From the NCBI GenBank assembly GCA_955652855.1, contig CATPCN010000557.1, positions 1-5,038 on the forward strand: a DNA stretch of 5,038 nt. The letters are read 5' to 3'. Made by a program: the position numbers and the translations under genes. Source of the stretch: an uncultured Chthoniobacterales bacterium. GTDB lineage: Bacteria > Verrucomicrobiota > Verrucomicrobiae > Chthoniobacterales > UBA10450. The notes beneath the pieces were generated by a model. That model was not told where the DNA came from. It did not search any database and saw nothing but the letters and a program-made list of their open reading frames with translations. Shown here piece after piece: positions 1-4,791 of this stretch (positions within the stretch are counted from its first letter, which is position 1; each line of letters starts with the position of its first letter).

Positions 1-276
1 ATCGCATTCTGCCGCTGCATGAATATTCCCGCGCGTTACGTGACGGGCTACATGGGCGATATCGGCGTGCCGGTTGTGCTCCCGATGGATTTCAGCGGCT
101 GGTTCGAAGTTTGTCTCGGCGGAAAATGGCGCACCTTCGACGCGCGCCACAACATTCCGCGCATCGGCCGCATTTGCATGGCGGTGGGTCGCGATGCTGC
201 GGATGTAGCGATCACGACAAATTTCGGGAGCGCGAAACTGAAAAAATTTATCGTCGTGACGGATGAAGTCACGTGA
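1..276 (+). CDS. Transglutaminase-like protein, 3' end (partial)
   Basis: The reading frame is open from base 1, so the start and N-terminal part lie outside the window; 91 residues and a TGA stop are visible. They match the C-terminal half of the bacterial transglutaminase-like core: a CRCMNIPARYVTGY strand that in this family follows shortly after the catalytic cysteine helix (not in view), then DFSGWFEVCLGGKWRTFDARHN, followed by an IGR..MAVGRDAADVAI tail typical of a bacterial subfamily. The D of FDARHN (visible residue 47) fits the catalytic Asp. The position two before the Trp, normally the catalytic His (H-x-W), is Ser (visible residue 32). Such proteins act as cysteine peptidases or amidases on peptides, or have lost activity; the substrate is unknown. 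Family assignment is good; catalytic competence is uncertain. Confidence 0.88.
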   Translation: MAFCRCMNIPARYVTGYMGDIGVPVVLPMDFSGWFEVCLGGKWRTFDARHNIPRIGRICMAVGRDAADVAITTNFGSAKLKKFIVVTDEVT

Positions 277-425
277 GCTGGTGGGGAAAGTTCCCTGCGG
301 CTAATAAGGACCACGCGCCTCGCATTTCGGACCCTGAAGACATTCGCAAATTACCGCGGGGCAGAACGATTTACGCAATTTTTCTCTTTACGGACTTCAG
401 TTTCGTGGCATACCAACCGCTTTAA
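273..425 (+). CDS. Possible small protein, 50 aa, overlapping the preceding stop
   Basis: A GTG at 273 overlaps the TGA of the transglutaminase-like gene (GTGA) and opens 50 codons ending at TAA 423-425, ten bases before the next ATG. The product begins MSWWGKFPAANKD, has a charged middle (DPEDIRKLPRGR) and a hydrophobic, aromatic C-terminus (TIYAIFLFTDFSF). By hand count, GC rises from the second to the first to the third codon position (roughly 46, 52 and 58 percent), which weakly favours coding. The same GTGA type of junction is used at 4310. I recognise no family, there is no clear ribosome binding site, and a 50-codon open frame can occur by chance. If it is not a gene, 277-434 is a plain intergenic gap in which I see nothing else. 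Confidence 0.28.
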   Translation: MSWWGKFPAANKDHAPRISDPEDIRKLPRGRTIYAIFLFTDFSFVAYQPL

Positions 426-434
426 GAGACCAAG

Positions 435-962
435 ATGAGTCCCCTCCGGTTGAAAATTATAGCGTTGGGAGTAGTCCTCGCCCTTTCTGTGGCATGCAGT
501 TTTGCCAGTTCGTTTCCGGTTTCCGGTCCCACGGTTCCAGGTACTCAGGGACGGATTCGTTACGGAGTCGCGTTCGCCCCCGCTGACGCTCCGTTGGCCG
601 TGAAGCGCGCGATCTGGGCTGGAAATCAATTGCGTGGAAAACCCTATCGCTACAGCGGGGGTCATCATTCTTTTTACGACAAGGGCTACGATTGCTCAGG
701 CACCGTTTCCTACGCCTTGGCCGGCGCGGGTTTGGTGCGTTCGCCCATGAGTTCATCGGATCTGCGCCGATTCGGCAGCAGCGGACGAGGAAAATGGATC
801 ACGATTTATGCTCGCAACGGACACGCCTTTGCGGTGATCGCGGGTCTGCGTCTCGACACAACGCCCTACGACAATTCATTCCGGCGACGTGATGCTCCCG
901 GCTGGCAGGTCGCTTTCCGAGCGCCTTCTGGTTTTGAGGCGAGACATCCTGTAAATTTGTGA
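435..962 (+). CDS. Exported NlpC/P60-type cysteine peptidase
   Basis: A 175-residue protein likely to cleave peptide cross-links of the cell wall, or a related amide substrate, outside the cytoplasm. Residues 1-25 form a signal peptide: Arg5 and Lys7, a hydrophobic core IIALGVVLALSVA, then ACSFAS. Cys21 could be a lipid attachment site, but the position three before it is Ser rather than Leu, so ordinary signal peptidase cleavage near 24-26 is equally likely. The catalytic domain spans about 55-160. AIWAGNQLRGKPYRYSGG precedes YDCSG with the nucleophile Cys87, and NGHAFAVIAG holds His130; a third polar residue such as Asp141 is plausible. These are the standard NlpC/P60 landmarks, with a short domain and no SH3 or LysM binding module. 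The ATG is preceded by a partial Shine-Dalgarno sequence, AAGAGA (424-429), five bases upstream. The substrate is not known. Confidence 0.85.
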   Translation: MSPLRLKIIALGVVLALSVACSFASSFPVSGPTVPGTQGRIRYGVAFAPADAPLAVKRAIWAGNQLRGKPYRYSGGHHSFYDKGYDCSGTVSYALAGAGLVRSPMSSSDLRRFGSSGRGKWITIYARNGHAFAVIAGLRLDTTPYDNSFRRRDAPGWQVAFRAPSGFEARHPVNL

Positions 963-971
963 GCGACACCT

Positions 972-987
972 CGCGTTTTTAAACGCG
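972..987 (+). terminator. Hairpin after the NlpC/P60 gene, possible weak terminator
   Basis: CGCGTTT (972-978) is followed by TT and its exact complement AAACGCG (981-987), ten bases after the stop codon. It would fold as a 6-bp stem with a four-base loop. There is no T-run on its 3' side (the next bases are CGTTCCTCTG), so intrinsic termination would be weak. It overlaps the self-complementary AACGCGCGTT at 982-991. The rest of the 963-1031 gap shows nothing clear. Confidence 0.25.
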
Positions 988-1031
988 CGTTCCTCTGATG
1001 CGCCGATGCGGTGCTGTGATATTTTCGAAAT

Positions 1032-1643
1032 GTGAATTGGGTCGTCGGTATTTCGATCTTTTCCGCGCTGGCCATTGCGGCCTTTGCTGAAAATGAATTG
1101 CCGCAAAAGCAAGAGCCTAACGAGTTCGATATCGAACCGCCGTTGCTGATTGGCAACGAATTACCTGAGCCGCCACCAGCAGATCAGCGGGCAAGTTCAG
1201 AACCGAGTCGCGATTCAAGTCTCGACCAGCTCGAAAAGGAACTCGCACGCGCGAAAAAATCGGCCGCGGCTGGCCCGCATCTTTATCGGATTGGGGTAAT
1301 CGCGAAAGTTGAGATGGAAGAGCGTGAGCTCAAAGTCGTGCGCCTGGAGGCTAAGATCGACAATGCGCGTCTCGAAAGCGCTGAGGAAGATTTCGTTGCG
1401 CAACACGCTCGCTTCGAAAATGGGGACATCTCGCTCCTTGAATTTTCGATCGCTCAATCCGCGCTCATGCAAGCAATCGCCAATGCTGAAACCACAACCG
1501 CGACTTTGAAGCGCGCGGAAATGGATGCCGCCATTTTAAATCTGCAGCGTCAACAGAAACTTCTCGCAGTCGGAATCGGCAGAAAATCCGACGTGCATCG
1601 CGCGGAAGAAAAAGTCGCGACGCTTAAACAACAGGCTGAGTAA
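1032..1643 (+). CDS. Exported helical protein with TolC-like repeats
   Basis: A 203-residue protein of unknown function. The start is GTG at 1032: an in-frame stop at 1017-1019 leaves no earlier start, and the first residues give a signal peptide, MNWVVGISIFSALAIAAFA, cut before ENELP. The n-region lacks basic residues and no Shine-Dalgarno sequence is visible, so the start is supported mainly by the signal peptide. Residues 20-62 are Pro/Glu-rich and probably disordered. Residues 63-203 are almost entirely helical and charged, suited to coiled coil. Three segments repeat one pattern: YRIGVIAKVEMEERELKVV (85-103), FENGDISLLEFSIAQSALMQA (128-148) and AVGIGRKSDVHRAEEKVATL (179-198). The G-x-(I/S)-(x)n-E/D-(x)n-A-(x)n-L pattern is that of helix pairs in TolC-type outer-membrane factors. 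The protein is far shorter than TolC (over 400 residues) and shows no β-barrel strands. It could be a periplasmic adaptor-like coiled coil or a remnant. It converges tail to tail with the LptF/LptG gene, 13 bases away. Confidence 0.75.
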   Translation: MNWVVGISIFSALAIAAFAENELPQKQEPNEFDIEPPLLIGNELPEPPPADQRASSEPSRDSSLDQLEKELARAKKSAAAGPHLYRIGVIAKVEMEERELKVVRLEAKIDNARLESAEEDFVAQHARFENGDISLLEFSIAQSALMQAIANAETTTATLKRAEMDAAILNLQRQQKLLAVGIGRKSDVHRAEEKVATLKQQAE

Positions 1644-1649
1644 CGCGCG

Positions 1650-1667
1650 GCAAGCGCTACTGCTTGC
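1650..1667. terminator. Inverted repeat between converging genes, weak
   Basis: GCAAGC (1650-1655) and GCTTGC (1662-1667) form a 6-bp stem with a six-base loop, GCTACT. It spans the stop codon of the minus-strand permease and lies just past the stop of the plus-strand helical gene, where a bidirectional terminator would be expected. Neither side has a T-run, so this may be chance. Confidence 0.18.
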
Positions 1668-2763
1668 TCAATCGCCGAAACAACCACGCGCCGAGCAGGA
1701 GAAAGAGCACGTTCGGAAACCAGACGAGAAGTTCGGGATGCAATTTCGGGTTTCCACGGAGCGTGTCCGCGATGATGACGAAGAGGAAATAAGCGACCGC
1801 AACGATCAATCCCATCGCGAAACCGATCGAGGTTTCGCGCCGGTGCGCGGTCACGCCAAGCGGAACGGCGATCAATGCAAACGCGAGACAGGAGAATGGG
1901 AACGAAAAGCGTTTGTTAATTTCGGTGCGACTGGCGCTGCGCTCGCGTTTATCACCGCTGCGCAATTGATCGAGCAATTGCTCAAGTGAGAGCGCCGATC
2001 GGCTCGGCCGCTTTTTTTCCTTGTCGTACAATTCTTCCAGGCTGATCGGCAGTGTGCCTTCCGCCATACTAATTCCGTCGCGCATCTTGCGCAGATCGAA
2101 CGGGTCCTTCTCATCGCGCTGCTGATAGCGCGCATTGTAAAGGTGCATGAGGATGCGTTTGTTGGCGAGATCAGCCTCGAGCATTCCGCTGCGCGCATAC
2201 GTCACGCGCATCGGCACGGAATCTTTGTTCATCTCAAAAACGATGATGTTGTCGAGCTTGTTGCCTTCCTTTTTGCCGACGTAAATCTTGCGGCCGGGAA
2301 ATTGATCGATCACCTGGTCGCTGCCAAAAAGCGCCATCGGATTTCGTGTCGCAAGATCGAAAATCGTGCTGCGCAATTTTTCCTGCGCGGCCGGCGCGAC
2401 CTGCACATTGAGCCAGAGACAAATCGCGGTGCAGACGATCGCGATCGCCGCCAGCGGAATGCAAACGCGCGTAATGCTGACGCCGTTTGATCGGAGCGCG
2501 ATCAATTCGTTATCGGCCGAAAGTCGTCCAAAGACGAGCAGCACCGCGGTCAGCAATCCCCACGGAATTGTGAAAATGAGGGAGAACGGCAGAACATAAG
2601 CGATAAAGCTGAGCAGATACTCCACCGGTACATCGTGATTGACGAGCAGCGGCAGGAGCTTTCGAAAGATGTTGCCCACGACGAGGACGAGGCTCAACAC
2701 AACAATCGCGAAGAGCACATTCACGAGCAATTCGCGACTGACGAAACGATCAAGCAGCTTCAT
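1657..2763 (-). CDS. LptF/LptG family lipopolysaccharide export permease
   Basis: A 368-residue inner-membrane protein of the YjgP/YjgQ (LptF/LptG) family, close to the usual 350-400 residues. In the Lpt system these proteins form the membrane part of the LptB2FG ABC transporter, which extracts lipopolysaccharide from the inner membrane and passes it via LptC to the periplasmic bridge. Visible are an N-terminal amphipathic start (MKLLDRFVSRELL), TM1 about 12-31, TM2 about 48-78, the conserved cytoplasmic coupling segment GRLSADNELIALRSNGVS (79-96), TM3 about 99-121, a periplasmic β-rich domain about 122-280, the motif EINKRFSFPFSCLAFALIAVPLGV (281-304), and closing helices about 286-304, 312-332 and 345-362. 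Which of LptF or LptG it represents cannot be settled from this sequence; no partner lies in the window. It is transcribed away from the flavoprotein group. The start is ATG 2763 with only a weak purine stretch (ACAGAG) upstream. Confidence 0.93.
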   Translation of the reverse strand: MKLLDRFVSRELLVNVLFAIVVLSLVLVVGNIFRKLLPLLVNHDVPVEYLLSFIAYVLPFSLIFTIPWGLLTAVLLVFGRLSADNELIALRSNGVSITRVCIPLAAIAIVCTAICLWLNVQVAPAAQEKLRSTIFDLATRNPMALFGSDQVIDQFPGRKIYVGKKEGNKLDNIIVFEMNKDSVPMRVTYARSGMLEADLANKRILMHLYNARYQQRDEKDPFDLRKMRDGISMAEGTLPISLEELYDKEKKRPSRSALSLEQLLDQLRSGDKRERSASRTEINKRFSFPFSCLAFALIAVPLGVTAHRRETSIGFAMGLIVAVAYFLFVIIADTLRGNPKLHPELLVWFPNVLFLLLGAWLFRRLSKQ

Positions 2764-2771
2764 CGCTCTGT

Positions 2772-2800
2772 TTGTTAGTTCGATTCGCGCGCGGTGACAA
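2772..2800 (-). promoter_or_regulatory. Candidate sigma70-type promoter for the permease gene
   Basis: Read on the minus strand, TTGTCA (2795-2800) resembles a -35 box (five of six bases). It is followed after exactly 17 bases by TAACAA (2772-2777), a poor -10 box. The start of transcription would fall only a few bases before the ATG at 2763, giving almost no leader. This is a pattern match only. Confidence 0.17.
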
Positions 2801-2850
2801 GTGTCTGCGAAGCTTTGCTTTCACCGGAACTTTGCTAATCTCAAGGCCGC

Positions 2851-2931
2851 ATGAATCGAGCGAAGTGGGACGAGCGAGATGCACGGCAGAGCCGCGAGGG
2901 AAGCGGTGATTCTCCGGGAGGAGAATCATGA
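2851..2931 (+). CDS. Possible 26-aa leader ORF coupled to the flavoprotein gene
   Basis: An ATG at 2851, four bases after a short AAGG (2843-2846), opens 26 codons that end in TGA at 2929-2931. The stop overlaps the flavoprotein start as ATGA. The peptide begins MNRAKWDERDARQS and ends PGGES; it is very polar and matches no family I know, so any role is more likely in coupling than in the peptide itself. It runs through the whole upstream palindromic element, so ribosomes translating it would open the hairpin that holds the flavoprotein's Shine-Dalgarno sequence. It may be a by-product of insertion of that element. Confidence 0.35.
   Translation: MNRAKWDERDARQSREGSGDSPGGES
2855..2928 (+). 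repeat. Palindromic repeat, copy A, at the flavoprotein start
   Basis: This stretch shares an ordered set of words with a second one inside the flavoprotein gene: ATCGAGC (2855-2861), twelve bases, GCGAGATG (2874-2881), a first small stem CCGC/GCGG (2892-2895 with 2903-2906; CGGC/GCCG at 2884-2894 is an alternative), then the perfect hairpin GATTCTCC-GGGA-GGAGAATC (2908-2927), ending in GAATCA. CATGAA occurs on both sides (2850-2855 and 2927-2932), which may be a target duplication that includes the start codon. The size and paired-hairpin form recall REP-like or MITE-like elements. No transposase is in the window. The boundaries are estimates. Confidence 0.6.
2908..2927 (+). promoter_or_regulatory. 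Shine-Dalgarno site enclosed in a perfect 8-bp hairpin
   Basis: GGAGG (2917-2921) lies six bases before the ATG at 2928 and is the strongest ribosome binding site in the window. It is held in a perfect inverted repeat: GATTCTCC (2908-2915), loop GGGA (2916-2919, a GNRA-type tetraloop), GGAGAATC (2920-2927). The stem ends directly before the start codon. In RNA this would place part of the Shine-Dalgarno sequence in the loop and the rest in the stem, lowering initiation unless the hairpin is opened by coupled translation, heat or a factor. The fold is seen in the sequence; the regulatory effect is inferred. Confidence 0.65.
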
Positions 2932-4313
2932 ACAAGATCGACATGTACGACGTCGCCATCATCGGGGGAGGACCGGCCGGAAGCACGGCGGCGACGTTGC
3001 TTGCACGCGCAGGATGGCGCGTCATCGTGATCGAACGCGAAAAATTTCCCCGCTTTCACATCGGCGAATCGCTTCTGCCTTTTAGCATGCAAGCCTTCGA
3101 CCGCCTCGGCGTGCGCGAGAAACTCGACCGCGCTTTCCTGCCGAAGTACGGCGGAGAAATTATGGCGGCGTGCGGATCGAAGGGCGTGAAATTTTATTTC
3201 AAAGATGGCTTCCAGTCGCGCCGCGACCGCGCTTACCAAGTTACCCGCTCGGAGTTCGATCAGCTGCTCCTCGATCACTCACGTGAAAACGGCGCTGAGG
3301 TTCGTGAAGAAACCGCAGTCACCAACCTCTTTTTCTCCGACGATTGCGTTAAGATCGACATCGAAACTGCCAGCGGCGAAAGATCGACAATCGAGCCGGC
3401 GGGAGCCGTGCGAGATGGATGGGCGACCCGAAAGGGTGAGCGTTCGGGAGAACGCGAATCAATCGAGGCGCGCTACCTACTCGATTGTAGCGGCCGCCAA
3501 ACGGTGCTCGGCAATTTTTTCGATCTCAAGAAAACGTACGACCACCTTCAGAAATTTTCCGTCTTCGCGCACTACGACAACGTCGATCGGCTGCCCGGGA
3601 TCGACGCAACGCTCATCCGCATGGTCCGTGGACTCGACCGCTGGTTTTGGATGATTCCCCTCACCAAAACGCGGACCAGCATCGGCGTGGTCATGGACAC
3701 GGCGACGTTTCGCGCCCTGAAACTTGCGCCTGAGGCGGCGCTCGAAAAATTCATCGCGGAGCAGCCGTTGATGCTGGAGCGAATGAAAACCGCGGAGCGC
3801 GTCTCGCCCGTGTATTCCGCCGGCGATTATTCTTACCGCAATTCGAAACTCTGCGGGGATCGCTGGCTGCTAGCCGGCGACGCTGCCGGATTCATCGATC
3901 CGGTTTTTAGCAGTGGCGTATTTTTGGCGATTATGTCGGCCGAAAAGGCGGCCGATACGCTTGACCAAGTTCTGCATGATCAATCGCTTAAGCCGCGCCT
4001 TTTCAAAAAATACTCGCGGCAGATCAACCGTATCATGGACATGTATCTCACGTTCGTTAACTCGTGGTACAGCGGAAAGGAATTCCTCGAAGTTTTTCTC
4101 AACCCGACCGACACAATGCAAATCGCCGCCGCCGTCAACGCAGTGCTTGCGGGCAATGAGGGGAAAAGTTTCAGCATCAAATGGCGAATGTGGCTTTTCT
4201 ATTTTTTCGTTCGCGCGCAACGCTTTTTCGCGTTGTCGCCGCGGCTCTCACTCGTTCCAAAAAAAGAGGCGCGCGCGGCAACACGCGAACCACTCGCGAC
4301 CACTGTGTCGTGA
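2928..4313 (+). CDS. FAD-dependent oxidoreductase, flavin halogenase-like
   Basis: A 461-residue flavoprotein of the group that includes flavin-dependent halogenases and geranylgeranyl-reductase-type enzymes. Residues 7-36 form the Rossmann dinucleotide fold, with GGGPAG at 13-18 and the ribose-binding acid Glu36 in VIVIERE. FPRFHIGESLLP (40-51) is the motif typical of halogenase-like members, and Lys73 in FLPKYGG fits the halogenase catalytic lysine position. WFWMIP (239-244) matches WxWxIP. GDAAGFIDPVFSSG (317-330) carries both the FAD-phosphate GD motif and the FxxPxxSxG pattern. LLDCSGR (184-190) is the second FAD motif. The C-terminal part (about 340-435) is helical and ends in a variable tail. 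It may halogenate or oxidise an aromatic or polyketide-type substrate; the substrate is unknown. The start at 2928 has a strong GGAGG; Met6 (2943) is a weaker alternative. Residues about 157-178 are encoded by an inserted palindromic repeat, in frame. The downstream lipoprotein gene overlaps its stop. Confidence 0.9.
   Translation: MNKIDMYDVAIIGGGPAGSTAATLLARAGWRVIVIEREKFPRFHIGESLLPFSMQAFDRLGVREKLDRAFLPKYGGEIMAACGSKGVKFYFKDGFQSRRDRAYQVTRSEFDQLLLDHSRENGAEVREETAVTNLFFSDDCVKIDIETASGERSTIEPAGAVRDGWATRKGERSGERESIEARYLLDCSGRQTVLGNFFDLKKTYDHLQKFSVFAHYDNVDRLPGIDATLIRMVRGLDRWFWMIPLTKTRTSIGVVMDTATFRALKLAPEAALEKFIAEQPLMLERMKTAERVSPVYSAGDYSYRNSKLCGDRWLLAGDAAGFIDPVFSSGVFLAIMSAEKAADTLDQVLHDQSLKPRLFKKYSRQINRIMDMYLTFVNSWYSGKEFLEVFLNPTDTMQIAAAVNAVLAGNEGKSFSIKWRMWLFYFFVRAQRFFALSPRLSLVPKKEARAATREPLATTVS
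3388..3467 (+). repeat. Palindromic repeat, copy B, inside the flavoprotein gene
   Basis: An exact 8-base direct repeat, CAATCGAG (3388-3395 and 3460-3467), bounds 64 bases that look unlike the surrounding gene. They contain GCGAGATG (3410-3417), a stem ACCC-GAAA-GGGT (3426-3437) and a perfect hairpin GCGTTC-GGGA-GAACGC (3440-3455), then GAAT. The order of words and the GGGA loop match copy A upstream. The repeat unit is 72 bases, or 24 codons, so the frame is kept; it encodes a Gly/Arg/Glu-rich stretch (GWATRKGERSGERES). Deleting one unit joins ERSTI to EARYLLDCSGR, a normal β-strand leading into the FAD motif. The direct repeat may be a target duplication, or partly the element's own ends, since copy A also has ATCGAGC on its left. 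Confidence 0.68.
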
Positions 4314-4750
4314 GCTTTCGCAATGTAAAACGCGCGAGCGCGCCCATTGCGATCGCGCTTCTTTTCTCGATTAGCCTAACGAGTTGCCAAAATCTTCTCC
4401 GATATCATCTCATCGAACCAGCGCGCGATTGGCAGGCGAGAAGCGGCCAACTTCTCTACCGCGGACCGAAAGTAAGAATGATCGGCGAAGTGCTTGTCCG
4501 CTATTCGAAAGCGGGCGACTTCGAACTAACGCTTACGAAAGGGCCGGGCGTGCCGCTCTTTATTTTGCATCAGAACGCGGACTTCGCGCGCGTGCAAGGC
4601 CCGCTCGCACGCGTCACGTGGTCGGGTCCCGTGGCGCATGCGCCGAAGCGATTGCGCGGCTGGCTCGCGTTGCGCGAAGTTCTCATGCAGACATCGAACA
4701 CGACCGTCAAACATTCGGAAGGCACGGAAACTTTCGTCTTCCAATTTTGA
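4310..4750 (+). CDS. Lipoprotein, LolA/LolB-like in pattern
   Basis: A 146-residue predicted lipoprotein. The GTG start at 4310 overlaps the flavoprotein stop (GTGA, four bases), implying coupled translation. It is chosen because it gives a complete lipoprotein signal: MSFRNVKR, hydrophobic core APIAIALLFSIS, lipobox LTSC with Cys26. Gln at +2 favours the outer membrane in the usual sorting rule. An in-frame ATG at 4181 would lie deep in the flavoprotein gene and bury the signal. The mature part (27-146) is rich in alternating strand patterns: WQARSGQLLYRG, VRMIGEVLVRYS, DFELTLTKGPGVPLFILHQ, ARVQGPLARVTWSG. The pattern of a strand ending in a Gly-Pro turn is reminiscent of LolA/LolB half-barrels that bind lipid tails, but I cannot assign the family firmly. 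Its place between a flavoprotein and an MMPL exporter suggests a role in moving or anchoring the pathway product in the envelope. Confidence 0.82.
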   Translation: MSFRNVKRASAPIAIALLFSISLTSCQNLLRYHLIEPARDWQARSGQLLYRGPKVRMIGEVLVRYSKAGDFELTLTKGPGVPLFILHQNADFARVQGPLARVTWSGPVAHAPKRLRGWLALREVLMQTSNTTVKHSEGTETFVFQF

Positions 4751-4791
4751 CCTGCGCGGGTTGAGACGCGAATCTCGGGTTCGTTTTCGTT

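Noticed and set aside
1962..1985. Two CAATTG copies close together (GCAATTGATCGAGCAATTGC)
   Set aside because: They encode the repeated Gln-Leu codons of LEQLLDQL in the minus-strand permease; codon repetition explains them.
2440..2455. GCGATCGC octamer resembling the cyanobacterial HIP1 repeat
   Set aside because: A single copy inside the permease gene in a GATCGC-rich sequence; nothing else in the window suggests a cyanobacterium.
2815..2841. Plus-strand promoter TTGCTT with TAATCT before the flavoprotein
   Set aside because: The spacer is only 15 bases, the -10 box is poor and transcription would begin almost at the leader ATG. Too weak to list as a feature.
2943..2945. ATG at 2943 as the flavoprotein start
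   Set aside because: It would give MYDVAIIGGG, a plausible N-terminus, but it has no Shine-Dalgarno sequence, whereas 2928 has GGAGG at ideal spacing.
2841..3278. Minus-strand open frames opposite the start of the flavoprotein gene
   Set aside because: They lie antisense to a well-supported gene, have no recognisable domain and show low-complexity Arg/Ser/Ala composition typical of shadow frames.
4181..4309. Extending the lipoprotein gene upstream to an ATG at 4181
   Set aside because: It would overlap the flavoprotein gene by over 130 bases and put about 43 extra residues before a complete lipoprotein signal peptide that starts at the GTG 4310.
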